Position numbers and translations under genes: made by a program. Below, in pieces: positions 56,494 through 64,000 of a stretch of 64,000 nt of DNA. Origin of the DNA: Rhodobacteraceae bacterium LMO-JJ12 (lineage in GTDB: Bacteria; Pseudomonadota; Alphaproteobacteria; Rhodobacterales; Rhodobacteraceae); the NCBI GenBank assembly GCA_021555075.1, contig JAKGBX010000001.1, forward strand, positions 1,736,001 through 1,800,000. Reading direction: 5' to 3'. Each line of letters starts with the position of its first letter. Positions within the stretch are counted from its first letter, which is position 1. The notes beneath the pieces were generated by a model. That model saw only the letters and a program-made list of their open reading frames with translations, searched no databases and was not told the DNA's origin.

Positions 56494-57006
56494 TCACAAC
56501 GCGAAACACCGCTCGACGGCTTCGGGCGGCGCATTGCGTAAGGGTTTGCCACCCACCGCAGCAAGCATCCCGCCCAGCTTGGTCGCCACTTCGCGATCAT
56601 TCTGAACAATGCGCGAGATCGTCCCGTCCTTGCGCGGCACCTTCAGGAACGCACACCCCGTCACAAGATACCCGCTCTGTGCCTGCGTCGTGGTCAGACT
56701 GACAACAAGTTGCGGCAGCGCTTCAATGTCGCCGTCGTAATGCAGGATCACCGCCGCCGTGGTCTCGGGACTCAGCAGCATCCGGCATTGCACCGTGCCG
56801 GGGCGCGGTTGAACGAACTCCTCGCCGGGTTCAGTGCAGGCGGCCTTCGCCGCCTCGACAAGCCCGGCTGGGCGCTCTGCGAACCACGCGGCCGCCACCT
56901 GTGGGCTGCGTGCAACACCAGATGTTGTGGGGGCAGGGGGTGCGCAACCCAAGAGAGCGCCCATCGACGCCAGCCCGAGAAGAGAGATTCGCAAGGCTGA
57001 AGACAT
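56494..57006 (-). CDS. Small lipoprotein of unknown function
   Basis: 170 residues. A lipoprotein signal peptide ends in lipobox LLGC (Cys21), followed by a Pro/Thr/Ser-rich linker. The mature domain (about 35-170) has four cysteines (ACTEP, VQCRM, GCAFLKV, ERCFAL), possibly two disulfides. I recognise no named family. Transcribed away from nrdJ, so it uses its own promoter in the same gap. Confidence 0.75.
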   Translation of the reverse strand: MSSALRISLLGLASMGALLGCAPPAPTTSGVARSPQVAAAWFAERPAGLVEAAKAACTEPGEEFVQPRPGTVQCRMLLSPETTAAVILHYDGDIEALPQLVVSLTTTQAQSGYLVTGCAFLKVPRKDGTISRIVQNDREVATKLGGMLAAVGGKPLRNAPPEAVERCFAL

Positions 57007-57318
57007 GCGCGCAGTCCTTTGTTAGCTGTTTGGCCCGATCTGCGTGTCGATCGTCCAGCGGGCAGAAGATTCTTTGCCACACCATGAAAAAGGTGGGCGC
57101 ACACCCTGATGCGCGCCGGTCTTACAGTTTGTCCACAAGCGTGGGGCAGGTATAACTATGCCGAATACTTACTGTTTCGCAAAGCCTCCACAAGGTCAAA
57201 CACAGCCTAGTTTTTAGGCACGTTAACTAAGTGAATCAGGCGTCAGGTGAGTAGCCCTTTTGGTCAACCGCAAAATCCAAATATTTTGTAAATAAACCGG
57301 TTGACCCAAATGGGGTAT

Positions 57319-57334
57319 ACACGTCAGATTGTGC
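57319..57334. promoter_or_regulatory. NrdR box 1 (degenerate)
   Basis: ACACGTCAGATTGTGC matches 11 of 16 positions of the NrdR consensus ACACWATATATWGTGT. It is centred exactly 31 bp from a second, near-consensus box, the canonical spacing of paired NrdR sites. Confidence 0.65.
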
Positions 57335-57349
57335 AGGCCGGTTGGTGAG

Positions 57350-57365
57350 CCACAACATATAGTGG
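57350..57365. promoter_or_regulatory. NrdR box 2 (near consensus)
   Basis: CCACAACATATAGTGG matches the core C-W-A-T-A-T-A-T-W-G of the NrdR box at nearly all positions and is followed by the nrdJ leader. NrdR is the nucleotide-sensing repressor of ribonucleotide reductase genes. Confidence 0.75.
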
Positions 57366-57416
57366 TTCGCGAGGGACAGGCAGGTAGAACATAAAAAACG
57401 CCGATGCAGCACGTGA

Positions 57417-57492
57417 GAAACACGAGCGCAGTCGCTATCCGCTGAAAACGCGGTATGCGGGCGGCAGGTTTTACCCCAACCCCTCGTGTTTC
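57417..57492 (+). other. Structured nrdJ leader closed by a perfect 10-bp stem
   Basis: GAAACACGAG (57417-57426) pairs perfectly with CTCGTGTTTC (57483-57492), enclosing 56 nt with an internal hairpin around CCGC-TGAAAAC-GCGG. It ends 74 nt before the nrdJ start. Conserved AdoCbl-riboswitch blocks are absent, so a known B12 riboswitch is not supported. It may be another leader RNA element. Confidence 0.5.
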
Positions 57493-57566
57493 AACGGGTC
57501 AAGTAGCGTCGCCCGGTCAGGCGGGCGGTGCGCACAAGGAAAAAATAGCTGAGACATGGGGCAGCA

Positions 57567-60500
57567 ATGAAAATCGAACGAAAATTCACCACGGCAGGTC
57601 AGGACGCTTACGCAGATCTGGAATTCGTCACCACCACATCGGAGATTCGCAATCCCGATGGCACGGTGGTGTTCAAACTCGACAATGTCGAAGTTCCCAA
57701 AAGCTGGAGTCAGGTCGCCTCGGACGTGATTGCCCAGAAGTATTTTCGCAAAGCCGGTGTTCCCGCGCGCCTCAAGCGCGTCGCAGAAAAAGATGTGCCC
57801 GAATTCCTCTGGCGTTCCGTGCCTGATGGCGATGCCGTCGCAGAGGGTGGTGAAATCTCGTCCAAACAGGTGTTTGATCGTCTGGCAGGCGCCTGGGCTT
57901 ACTGGGGCTGGAAGGGCGGCTACTTCACCACCGAAGAAGATGCCCACGCCTATTTCGACGAAATGCGCCACATGCTGGCCACCCAACGTGCCGCGCCCAA
58001 CTCACCGCAATGGTTCAACACTGGCCTGCATTGGGCCTATGGCATCGACGGCCCGGCCCAAGGCCACTACTACGTCGATCACAAAACCAAGAAGCTGACC
58101 AAGTCGACCTCCTCTTATGAACACCCCCAACCGCACGCCTGCTTCATCCAGGGCGTCAAGGATGATCTGGTTGGCGACGGTGGGATCATGGATCTCTGGG
58201 TGCGCGAAGCGCGTCTGTTCAAATACGGCTCCGGCACTGGCACCAATTTCTCCTCCCTGCGCGCTGATGGCGAATCTCTTTCGGGCGGCGGCAAGTCTTC
58301 GGGCCTGATGGGCTTTCTCAAGATCGGTGACCGCGCCGCTGGTGCGATCAAATCGGGTGGCACCACGCGCCGCGCCGCCAAGATGGTCATCGTCGATGCC
58401 GATCACCCGGATATCGAGGAATACATCAACTGGAAGGTCAAGGAGGAGCAGAAGGTCGCCTCCATCGTGGCCGGCTCCAAGATGCACGAGCAGAAGCTGA
58501 ACCTGATCTTTGCCGCCATCCGCGGCTGGGACGGTGCGATCGAAGATGCGGTCGATCCAAAGAAAAACGAGCAGCTGAAACAGGCGATCCGCGAAGCCAA
58601 GAAGGTCGCGATCCCTGAAACCTACGTGAAACGCGTGCTGGACTACGCCAAGCAAGGCTATGGCAGCATAGAATTTCCGACCTATGACACCGATTGGGAC
58701 TCTGAGGCCTACGCCTCGGTTTCGGGACAAAACTCCAACAACTCGATCCGCGTCACAGACGCCTTCCTCAAGGCCGTCAAAGACGATGCCGATTGGGAGT
58801 TGATCCGCCGCACCGATGGCACCGTCGCCAAGACGATCAAGGCGCGTGACCTCTGGGAACAGGTCGGCCACGCTGCATGGGCCTGCGCCGATCCCGGCAT
58901 CCAGTACCACGACACCATCAACGCCTGGCACACCTGCCCGGAAGATGGCGCGATACGCGGCTCCAACCCGTGCTCGGAATACATGTTCCTTGATGATACC
59001 GCCTGTAACCTTGCATCGATGAACCTGCTGACCTTCCTGCAGGACGGCGAATTTCAGGCCGAAGACTACATGCACGCCACGCGTTTGTGGACGTTGACGC
59101 TGGAAATCTCGGTGACCATGGCGCAGTTCCCCTCCAAGGAAATCGCACAGCTCTCCTATGATTTCCGCACGTTGGGTCTGGGCTATGCCAACATTGGCGG
59201 CCTGCTGATGAACATGGGCCTTGGATATGACAGCGACGAGGGCCGCGCGCTTTGTGGTTCGCTCTCTGCGATCATGACCGGCGTTGCCTATGCCACATCG
59301 GCCGAAATCGCCGCCGAGCTTGGCGCATTCGATGGCTACGAGCGCAACCGCGAACATATGCTGCGCGTCATCCGCAACCACCGCAACGCCGCCTACGGCG
59401 CCACCGAAGGCTACGAAGGACTGGCCGTCAAACCGGTGCCGCTTGACCTGACCAACTGCCCCGAACCGCAGCTCGTGGACCTCTCCATGGCGGTCTGGGA
59501 CGAGGCATTGAAGCTCGGCGAGAAGCACGGCTACCGCAACGCACAGGTTTCGGTTGTTGCCCCTACCGGCACGATCGGGCTGGTGATGGATTGCGACACA
59601 ACCGGGATCGAGCCTGACTTCGCGCTGGTCAAATTCAAGAAACTCGCCGGTGGCGGTTACTTCAAGATCATCAACCAATCGGTACCTGCCGCTCTGGACA
59701 AGCTCGGCTATGGCAGCGCCCAGATCGAAGAAATCATCTCCTATGCTGTCGGTCACGGCACGCTGGGCAACGCGCCGGGCATCAACCACACCTCGCTGAT
59801 TGGCAACGGCTTTGGCCCGAACGAGATCGAAAAGGTCGAAGCCGCGCTTGAGTCGGCCTTCGATATCCGCTTCGTCTTCAATCAATGGAGCCTGGGTGAA
59901 GACTTCTGCACCCGCGTGCTGGGCATCCCGGCGCAGATGCTGAACGATCCCACCTTCGACATGCTGCGTCACCTGGGTTACACGCGCGCCGATATCGACG
60001 CCGCCAACGATCACGTCTGTGGCACCATGACCCTTGAAGGCGCTCCGCACCTGAAAGAAGAACACTACTCGGTCTTCGATTGTGCCAATGCCTGCGGCAA
60101 GAAGGGCAAGCGCTATCTCGGCGTGGACAGCCACATCACCATGATGGCCGCGGCCCAGTCGTTCATCTCGGGCGCGATCTCCAAGACGATCAACATGCCC
60201 AACGACGCCACCATCGAAGACTGCCAGAAAGCCTATGAGCTGTCATGGTCGCTCGGGGTCAAGGCCAACGCGCTCTATCGCGATGGCTCCAAACTTAGCC
60301 AGCCTCTGGCGTCGGCCCTCGTCGAAGACGACGAAGAAGCAGCCGAGACGCTGGAATCCGGCTCGCTGCACGAAAAAGCCACCGTTCTGGCCGAGAAGAT
60401 CGTCGAGAAAGTGATCGTCAAGGAAGTCATCAAGTCGCACCGCGAGAAGATGCCCGAGCGCCGCAAGGGCTATACCCAGAAAGCGATCATCGGCGGTCAC

Positions 60501-61277
60501 AAGGTCTATTTGCGCACCGGCGAATATGAAGATGGCCAGTTGGGCGAAATCTTCATCGACATGCACAAGGAAGGTGCGGGTTTCCGCGCGATGATGAACA
60601 ACTTCGCCATCGCCGTGTCGGTTGGCCTGCAATATGGCGTGCCGCTGGAAGAATTTGTCGATGCCTTCACCTTCACCAAGTTCGAACCGGCCGGCATGGT
60701 GCAGGGCAATGACAGCATCAAGAACGCCACCTCGATCCTCGACTATATCTTCCGCGAACTGGCGGTCTCCTATCTCGACCGCTCGGATCTGGCGCATATC
60801 AAACCCCAAGGCACCAGCTTTGATGATCTCGGTCGGGGCTCGGAAGAGGGCGTGTCCAACATTTCGGAAATGTCCGAAAGCGCGGCCACACGTTCGCTCG
60901 AAGTCCTCAAACAGATCAGCTCCTCGGGCTACCTGCGCAAACGCATGCCCCAGGAACTGATAGTGCTGCAAGGCGGCCAGGCGGTTGGCGGCACGGCGTT
61001 CGGCGGCAATGACCCGGTGCAGGCATTGCAAACGCTGGTGCCCGAAACGGCAAAATCCGCCTCTGCCACCGGCGCGGGCGGGGCCAGCATGAGCTCGTCC
61101 ACGGCATACGCTGCGGAAGTGATGGTTTCATCACCAACCCAGCTTGACCCGCGCGCCAAGGCCAAAATGCAGGGTTACGAGGGCGAAGCCTGTGGCGATT
61201 GCGGCAACTACACACTGGTGCGCAACGGCACCTGCATGAAATGCAACACCTGCGGCGCGACAAGCGGGTGTAGCTAA
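57567..61277 (+). CDS. nrdJ: Adenosylcobalamin-dependent ribonucleotide reductase (class II)
   Basis: 1236-residue enzyme reducing ribonucleotides to deoxyribonucleotides with a B12-derived thiyl radical. Visible: [15 protein letters not shown] near 150, [21 protein letters not shown], the active-site loop SNPCSEYMF (near 467), [45 protein letters not shown], the YAVGHGTL region, and a C-terminal cysteine-rich zinc-ribbon/TSCPD end ([10 protein letters not shown]...[11 protein letters not shown]). Oxygen-independent, unlike NrdAB. Two NrdR boxes and a structured leader precede it. A strong terminator follows. Confidence 0.94.
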   Translation: MKIERKFTTAGQDAYADLEFVTTTSEIRNPDGTVVFKLDNVEVPKSWSQVASDVIAQKYFRKAGVPARLKRVAEKDVPEFLWRSVPDGDAVAEGGEISSKQVFDRLAGAWAYWGWKGGYFTTEEDAHAYFDEMRHMLATQRAAPNSPQWFNTGLHWAYGIDGPAQGHYYVDHKTKKLTKSTSSYEHPQPHACFIQGVKDDLVGDGGIMDLWVREARLFKYGSGTGTNFSSLRADGESLSGGGKSSGLMGFLKIGDRAAGAIKSGGTTRRAAKMVIVDADHPDIEEYINWKVKEEQKVASIVAGSKMHEQKLNLIFAAIRGWDGAIEDAVDPKKNEQLKQAIREAKKVAIPETYVKRVLDYAKQGYGSIEFPTYDTDWDSEAYASVSGQNSNNSIRVTDAFLKAVKDDADWELIRRTDGTVAKTIKARDLWEQVGHAAWACADPGIQYHDTINAWHTCPEDGAIRGSNPCSEYMFLDDTACNLASMNLLTFLQDGEFQAEDYMHATRLWTLTLEISVTMAQFPSKEIAQLSYDFRTLGLGYANIGGLLMNMGLGYDSDEGRALCGSLSAIMTGVAYATSAEIAAELGAFDGYERNREHMLRVIRNHRNAAYGATEGYEGLAVKPVPLDLTNCPEPQLVDLSMAVWDEALKLGEKHGYRNAQVSVVAPTGTIGLVMDCDTTGIEPDFALVKFKKLAGGGYFKIINQSVPAALDKLGYGSAQIEEIISYAVGHGTLGNAPGINHTSLIGNGFGPNEIEKVEAALESAFDIRFVFNQWSLGEDFCTRVLGIPAQMLNDPTFDMLRHLGYTRADIDAANDHVCGTMTLEGAPHLKEEHYSVFDCANACGKKGKRYLGVDSHITMMAAAQSFISGAISKTINMPNDATIEDCQKAYELSWSLGVKANALYRDGSKLSQPLASALVEDDEEAAETLESGSLHEKATVLAEKIVEKVIVKEVIKSHREKMPERRKGYTQKAIIGGHKVYLRTGEYEDGQLGEIFIDMHKEGAGFRAMMNNFAIAVSVGLQYGVPLEEFVDAFTFTKFEPAGMVQGNDSIKNATSILDYIFRELAVSYLDRSDLAHIKPQGTSFDDLGRGSEEGVSNISEMSESAATRSLEVLKQISSSGYLRKRMPQELIVLQGGQAVGGTAFGGNDPVQALQTLVPETAKSASATGAGGASMSSSTAYAAEVMVSSPTQLDPRAKAKMQGYEGEACGDCGNYTLVRNGTCMKCNTCGATSGCS

Positions 61278-61284
61278 GAGTTCC

Positions 61285-61403
61285 GGGGCGGGTGCGCTCG
61301 CCCCTGACGACGTTCAGGCCGCAGGCAAAAACCGAGCGGTAAATTAAAGAGTGAGCCTGAACGGCGAAACTCAAAGGGGGTCCTCTCGGTCCCCCTTTTT
61401 TTT
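61285..61403 (+). terminator. nrdJ 3' region with terminator
   Basis: Three structures follow the stop. A hairpin GGGGCG-GGTGCGCT-CGCCCC (61285-61304); a 9-bp inverted repeat CGTTCAGGC/GCCTGAACG (61311-61319 with 61355-61363); and the terminator AAAGGGGG...CCCCCTTTTTTTT (61373-61403), a stem with one T:T mismatch and a run of at least eight T. Confidence 0.85.
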
Positions 61404-61778
61404 GTGCGTCACGCAGAGAGCCGGATTCGAGTGCCTGAATCGAGGGCTAACATCGACGCCCAGACCCCCGTTCGCGCCGACTCATCACAACAGAAGGCGC
61501 AAACGGCAAAACGCCGCCAATGTTCCCTGCATAGCGGTATTTGCCGCTTTTGCGGCAAGCCTCCGCTGAAATCCCGAGAAACCGGATGCGCCTTTCCGCC
61601 CAACACCCTTGGCGGAATTTTGCCCGGCGAGCTCCCGCTTGGGATGAGCACCGTTTTTGGCGGCTTCCGGCGTGAAATCCCCCCTGGCACGCCAACCTCT
61701 ACCGTCGGCCCCCGCAATGCCCCCAGATAGGTCCTGAAGGCACATGACCTTCCTGACCAAATGATAGGAGACACGACA
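61404..61778. other. Non-coding gap before the EF-hand gene
   Basis: No credible gene in about 375 bp; the only open frames have no family resemblance or ribosome site. It contains a perfect hairpin TTGCCGC-TTTT-GCGGCAA (61541-61558) and TAGGAG (61765-61770) as ribosome site for the next gene. Confidence 0.5.
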
Positions 61779-62030
61779 ATGATCAAACATCTCACAAGTG
61801 CTGCCGCGATTGCCGCCCTCATCACCCCCGCGCTCGCCATGAGCAGCTCGGCCCAGGAAATCGACGCCAATGGCGACGGCCTTCTGACCATCGAAGAGGT
61901 TCAGGCCGTCAACGCCGATGTCACAGCCGAAGGCTTCTCGGCCATGGACATGAACGGCGACGGCGCGCTCGACGCGGACGAAGTGAAAGCTGCAGAAGAA
62001 GCGGGCCTGATGGCACCTTCTGACGGCTAA
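61779..62030 (+). CDS. Secreted EF-hand calcium-binding protein
   Basis: 83 residues. Sec signal peptide (MIKHLTSAAAIAALITPALAMSSSA), then two EF-hand loops, DANGDGLLTIEE (about 30-41) and DMNGDGALDADE (about 56-67), each with the DxNxDG pattern and a Glu at the last ligand position or near it. Start 61779 has TAGGAG 8 nt upstream. Probably periplasmic and calcium-responsive; partner unknown. Confidence 0.85.
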   Translation: MIKHLTSAAAIAALITPALAMSSSAQEIDANGDGLLTIEEVQAVNADVTAEGFSAMDMNGDGALDADEVKAAEEAGLMAPSDG

Positions 62031-62151
62031 CCCAACCTCCCGGGCGGCGGGTCTGTATTCCTGTGTCAGGCATGCAGGCTCGCCGTTTGTTCGGGCGTAT
62101 TCGGGCACATCACTGATATGCCTCTTTCAGGTTCGAATTGCGCTCAACAAG

Positions 62152-62183
62152 CGGCTCCCGGCAACCCCAAGTGCCGGGAGCCG
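62152..62183. terminator. Bidirectional terminator between EF-hand gene and dsbB
   Basis: Perfect 12-bp stem CGGCTCCCGGCA / TGCCGGGAGCCG with an 8-nt loop ACCCCAAG, followed by TTCTC. Located between convergent genes. Confidence 0.8.
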
Positions 62184-62218
62184 TTCTCACGTCAGAGATT
62201 GCCAGCCGCGCAGAGGCC

Positions 62219-62692
62219 TCATACCCGGTTGCGCGCCGCCATAAGCCACAACAGGGCAAGCACAAGCGAAGCCAGCGTGTTCCAGCTTGCCATCGACAGG
62301 CCGAACATCTCCCAAGGCACCTGATCGCACATCACCACACCGGTCGGCATATCAACACTCAACAGATCGCTTCCTGACAGGCTGCCAAGCCCGCCGCCGC
62401 CGCCCGTACAGCTCTCCGGCCCGGCCCACCAACTCCGCTCGATCCCGGTGTGCCAAAACCCGATTCCGGCGGTGCTCAACGCCGCCAACGCGCCCAGAAT
62501 GGGTAATCCGCGCCCCGGAATCGCCAGCGCAATCACCCCGATCACAATCGCAGCGACATGCGGATAGCGCTGCCATAGACACAGCTCACAAGGGGCCATC
62601 CCCCCGACATGCTGAAACAGCAACGCCCCGATCATCAACAGAGCCGAGCCACTTGCAGCGAGTAGAATAAGTGTAGGCCGAGATAACATCAT
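62219..62692 (-). CDS. dsbB: Disulfide bond formation protein B (DsbB family)
   Basis: 157 residues with four hydrophobic segments. The first redox pair is in APCELCLWQRYPH (Cys35, Cys38), typical of DsbB; the second periplasmic loop has CTGGGGG and MCDQVPW, giving the second Cys pair. It passes electrons from periplasmic DsbA to quinone. Its start overlaps the stop of the YqaA-like gene by 4 bp, so they are co-transcribed on the minus strand. Confidence 0.9.
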   Translation of the reverse strand: MMLSRPTLILLAASGSALLMIGALLFQHVGGMAPCELCLWQRYPHVAAIVIGVIALAIPGRGLPILGALAALSTAGIGFWHTGIERSWWAGPESCTGGGGGLGSLSGSDLLSVDMPTGVVMCDQVPWEMFGLSMASWNTLASLVLALLWLMAARNRV

Positions 62693-63267
62693 AGCAGTTT
62701 CACCACGTAGAACCCTCCAAGTAGAAACACCAGAAACAGCAGGAACATAAGCCCCAAACGCCGCTCAATAAAGTCACGAATAGGCGCGCCGAATTTCCAC
62801 AGCAATGCCGCCACGATGAAAAACCGCAGCCCCCGTGCCAGGATCGAGGTCGCGACAAAAGTCAGCAACGGCATTCCGGTCCAGCCAGACATGATGGTGA
62901 TCACCTTGTAGGGGAAGGGCGTCATCCCCGCGGTCAACACCGCCCAGAATCCCAGATCGTTGAACCGCGTGTTGAAGGTCTCCATCGCCTCGGCCTTGCC
63001 CATCGCGGCCAATATGGGTTGGCCGATCTGCTCATAGGCCAGCGCACCAATGGCATATCCCAGCATCCCACCGATCACCGAAGCCACAAGCGCCACCCCG
63101 GCAATCGCCCAGGCGCGATGCGGTCGCGCCAGGATCATCGGAATCATGATGACATCCGGCGGGATCGGAAACACCGAACTTTCCACAAACGCCACCACCG
63201 CCAGCGCCCACATCGCGCGCGGGTGATCGGCCAGCCGCATCGTCCAATCGTAAAGCCTGCGTATCAC
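62689..63267 (-). CDS. YqaA/DedA-family (VTT domain) inner-membrane protein
   Basis: 192 residues, about five hydrophobic segments. SSVFPIPPDVIMIPMILARPHRAWAIAGVALVASVIGGMLGYAIG and the FPYKVITIMSGWTGM motif match the YqaA branch of the SNARE-associated/DedA superfamily (VTT domain), proposed to translocate lipids or ions. Upstream partner of dsbB. Function in this organism is inferred from family only. Confidence 0.87.
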   Translation of the reverse strand: MIRRLYDWTMRLADHPRAMWALAVVAFVESSVFPIPPDVIMIPMILARPHRAWAIAGVALVASVIGGMLGYAIGALAYEQIGQPILAAMGKAEAMETFNTRFNDLGFWAVLTAGMTPFPYKVITIMSGWTGMPLLTFVATSILARGLRFFIVAALLWKFGAPIRDFIERRLGLMFLLFLVFLLGGFYVVKLL

Positions 63268-63422
63268 TGCTCTGCCTGACTGACGCTATCCGCTCGAAAC
63301 GATGCGCCATTTGCGTTGACCTCTTTCGCACCAGCTCTTCCAAAGCGTTGCGATTCCACGTTAAATCCCGGTATGTTTTCGATACGCGCGCAGGCAATGC
63401 CCATTGCGCATGTCTCGGGTCC

Positions 63423-63439
63423 AAGTTGTGTTTCAACTT
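63423..63439. promoter_or_regulatory. Candidate operator before the FAD monooxygenase gene
   Basis: AAGTTG-TGTTT-CAACTT, a perfect 6-bp inverted repeat with a 5-bp spacer, 48 bp before the start codon. Spacing suits MarR-type dimers. No regulator gene is next to it within the window. Confidence 0.4.
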
Positions 63440-63486
63440 AAACTCGAAACGCACTAAGCTAAACCGAAAAGCGCGAGGAGAGTTCA

Positions 63487-64000
63487 ATGACAGTGTTGAT
63501 TGCAGGAGCCGGAATAGGTGGGCTGACCCTCGGTCTCAGCCTGCATCAACTCGGAATTCCGTTTCATATCTACGAGGCGGTGCGCGAGATCCGCCCGCTC
63601 GGGGTGGGGATTAACGTGCAGCCCCATGCCATCCGCGAGCTTTACGATCTCGACCTCGAAGCCGCGCTTGAAGCGACCGGCCTGCGCACCCGCGAAGTGG
63701 CCTATTTTTCGGCCCAGGGCGGGTTGATATGGTCCGAACCGCGCGGCACCTTCGCAGGCTACAACTGGCCGCAATACTCGATCCATCGCGGCGACATGCA
63801 GATGTTGCTGCACGACGCCCTTGTGGCGCGCGCCGGTGCAGATGTGATCACCAGCGGCAGCGCGGTGCTCGATTGGGCCAAGATCCCCGAAGGTGTTGAA
63901 ATCACGCTTGGCGACCGCACTACGGGCCAGGCGTCGGGCACAGCGCGTGGCCGTGTCTTTGTCGCTGCCGATGGCATCAATTCCCGCGCAAGGGCCAAGC
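63487..64000 (+). CDS. FAD-dependent monooxygenase, truncated by window edge
   Basis: 171 codons visible. Starts MTVLIAGAGIGGLTLGLSLH with a GxGxxG FAD-binding fold and E in HIYEAV, a middle region GVGINVQPHAIRELYDLDLEAAL and the DG motif AADGINSRARAK near the edge. It resembles group A aromatic-ring flavoprotein monooxygenases (salicylate/3-hydroxybenzoate-hydroxylase-like). The rest lies outside the window, so the substrate cannot be judged. Ribosome site GAGGAGAG before the start. Confidence 0.85.
   Translation, partial: MTVLIAGAGIGGLTLGLSLHQLGIPFHIYEAVREIRPLGVGINVQPHAIRELYDLDLEAALEATGLRTREVAYFSAQGGLIWSEPRGTFAGYNWPQYSIHRGDMQMLLHDALVARAGADVITSGSAVLDWAKIPEGVEITLGDRTTGQASGTARGRVFVAADGINSRARAK

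Larger units (their letters stand above)
57007..57566. other. 560-bp regulatory region upstream of nrdJ
   Basis: No coding sequence supported. It contains a hairpin GCCTA-GTTTT-TAGGC (57205-57219), two NrdR boxes and a structured leader (separate entries). TTGACC (57301-57306) and TATACA (57316-57321) are only 9 bp apart, too close to form one promoter. Confidence 0.6.

Noticed and set aside
56325-56500. tRNA-Pro as an integration site of a genomic island
   Set aside because: No integrase, no direct repeat of the tRNA 3' end and no foreign-looking genes nearby.
57301-57321. TTGACC and TATACA as one promoter for nrdJ
   Set aside because: The two hexamers are only 9 bp apart, too close for a sigma-70 promoter.
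57100-57566. Adenosylcobalamin riboswitch upstream of nrdJ
   Set aside because: Expected because nrdJ is B12-dependent, but I could not find the conserved blocks (such as GCCACTG and the CCGCAACTG core). The structured leader is recorded without that name.
58002-60134. A 710-codon open frame on the minus strand opposite nrdJ
   Set aside because: It is the antisense shadow of a well-conserved gene in GC-rich DNA. It has low-complexity composition, no recognisable domain and no ribosome site.
61404-61730. A 108-codon frame after the nrdJ terminator
   Set aside because: Basic, repetitive composition, no start signal and no family. The gap is better described as non-coding.

Overview
The window looks like a chromosomal segment of a marine alphaproteobacterium of the Rhodobacterales (Roseobacter group). 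The evidence is the gene families themselves (TamA/TamB, the Anbu proteasome-homologue cluster, a fused indolepyruvate ferredoxin oxidoreductase, a VC_2705-type acetate symporter with its DUF4212 partner, B12-dependent NrdJ, many ABC uptake systems), the high-GC codon usage, and hairpin repeats ending in GGATATTT...GTCAGAGGAAG of a kind I associate with this order. No insertion sequence, prophage, CRISPR array, rRNA or plasmid gene is visible. One tRNA (tRNA-Pro, anticodon TGG) is present. The last gene runs off the right edge; the transporter at the left edge probably begins before the window.

Layout. 1-3462: a 2-aminoethylphosphonate/iron-type ABC transporter (ATPase plus fused double permease) with a DeoR regulator. 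3696-6444: an AMP-forming acyl-CoA synthetase and a THUMP RNA methyltransferase. 6715-12305: tamA-tamB. 12431-16365: circularly permuted ATP-grasp, alpha-E, transglutaminase and Anbu, a conserved cluster whose product is unknown. 16387-20386: an Lrp/AsnC regulator divergent from a 1140-residue indolepyruvate:ferredoxin oxidoreductase. 20406-29130 (minus strand): an acetate unit of acs, a second-type adk, DUF4212, Na+/solute symporter, a cNMP/CBS/DUF294 protein, a small membrane protein and a membrane-anchored DnaQ-like exonuclease.

29650-40144: protocatechuate 4,5-cleavage catabolism. On the minus strand are a LysR regulator with two HTH domains, a DUF1932 dehydrogenase, ligA, ligB and ligC. 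On the plus strand are galB, ligK, galD, ligI, a second and divergent dioxygenase pair, and pobA. Together they would take 4-hydroxybenzoate through protocatechuate, CHMS, PDC, oxalomesaconate and CHA to pyruvate plus oxaloacetate. 40445-45124: a branched-chain-type ABC transporter placed between the aromatic and pyrimidine regions, substrate unknown.

45261-56209: reductive pyrimidine catabolism (preT, preA, rutR, beta-ureidopropionase, two small unknown genes, dihydropyrimidinase, a VOC protein) and an NMT1/ThiY-type ABC transporter. Two RutR-like palindromes lie upstream of preT and of the beta-ureidopropionase gene. 56325-61277: tRNA-Pro, a small lipoprotein, and nrdJ behind two NrdR boxes 31 bp apart and a structured leader. 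61779-64000: a secreted EF-hand protein, dsbB, a YqaA/DedA-family membrane protein and the start of an FAD monooxygenase.

All calls come from reading sequence by eye; no database search, folding program or alignment was run.
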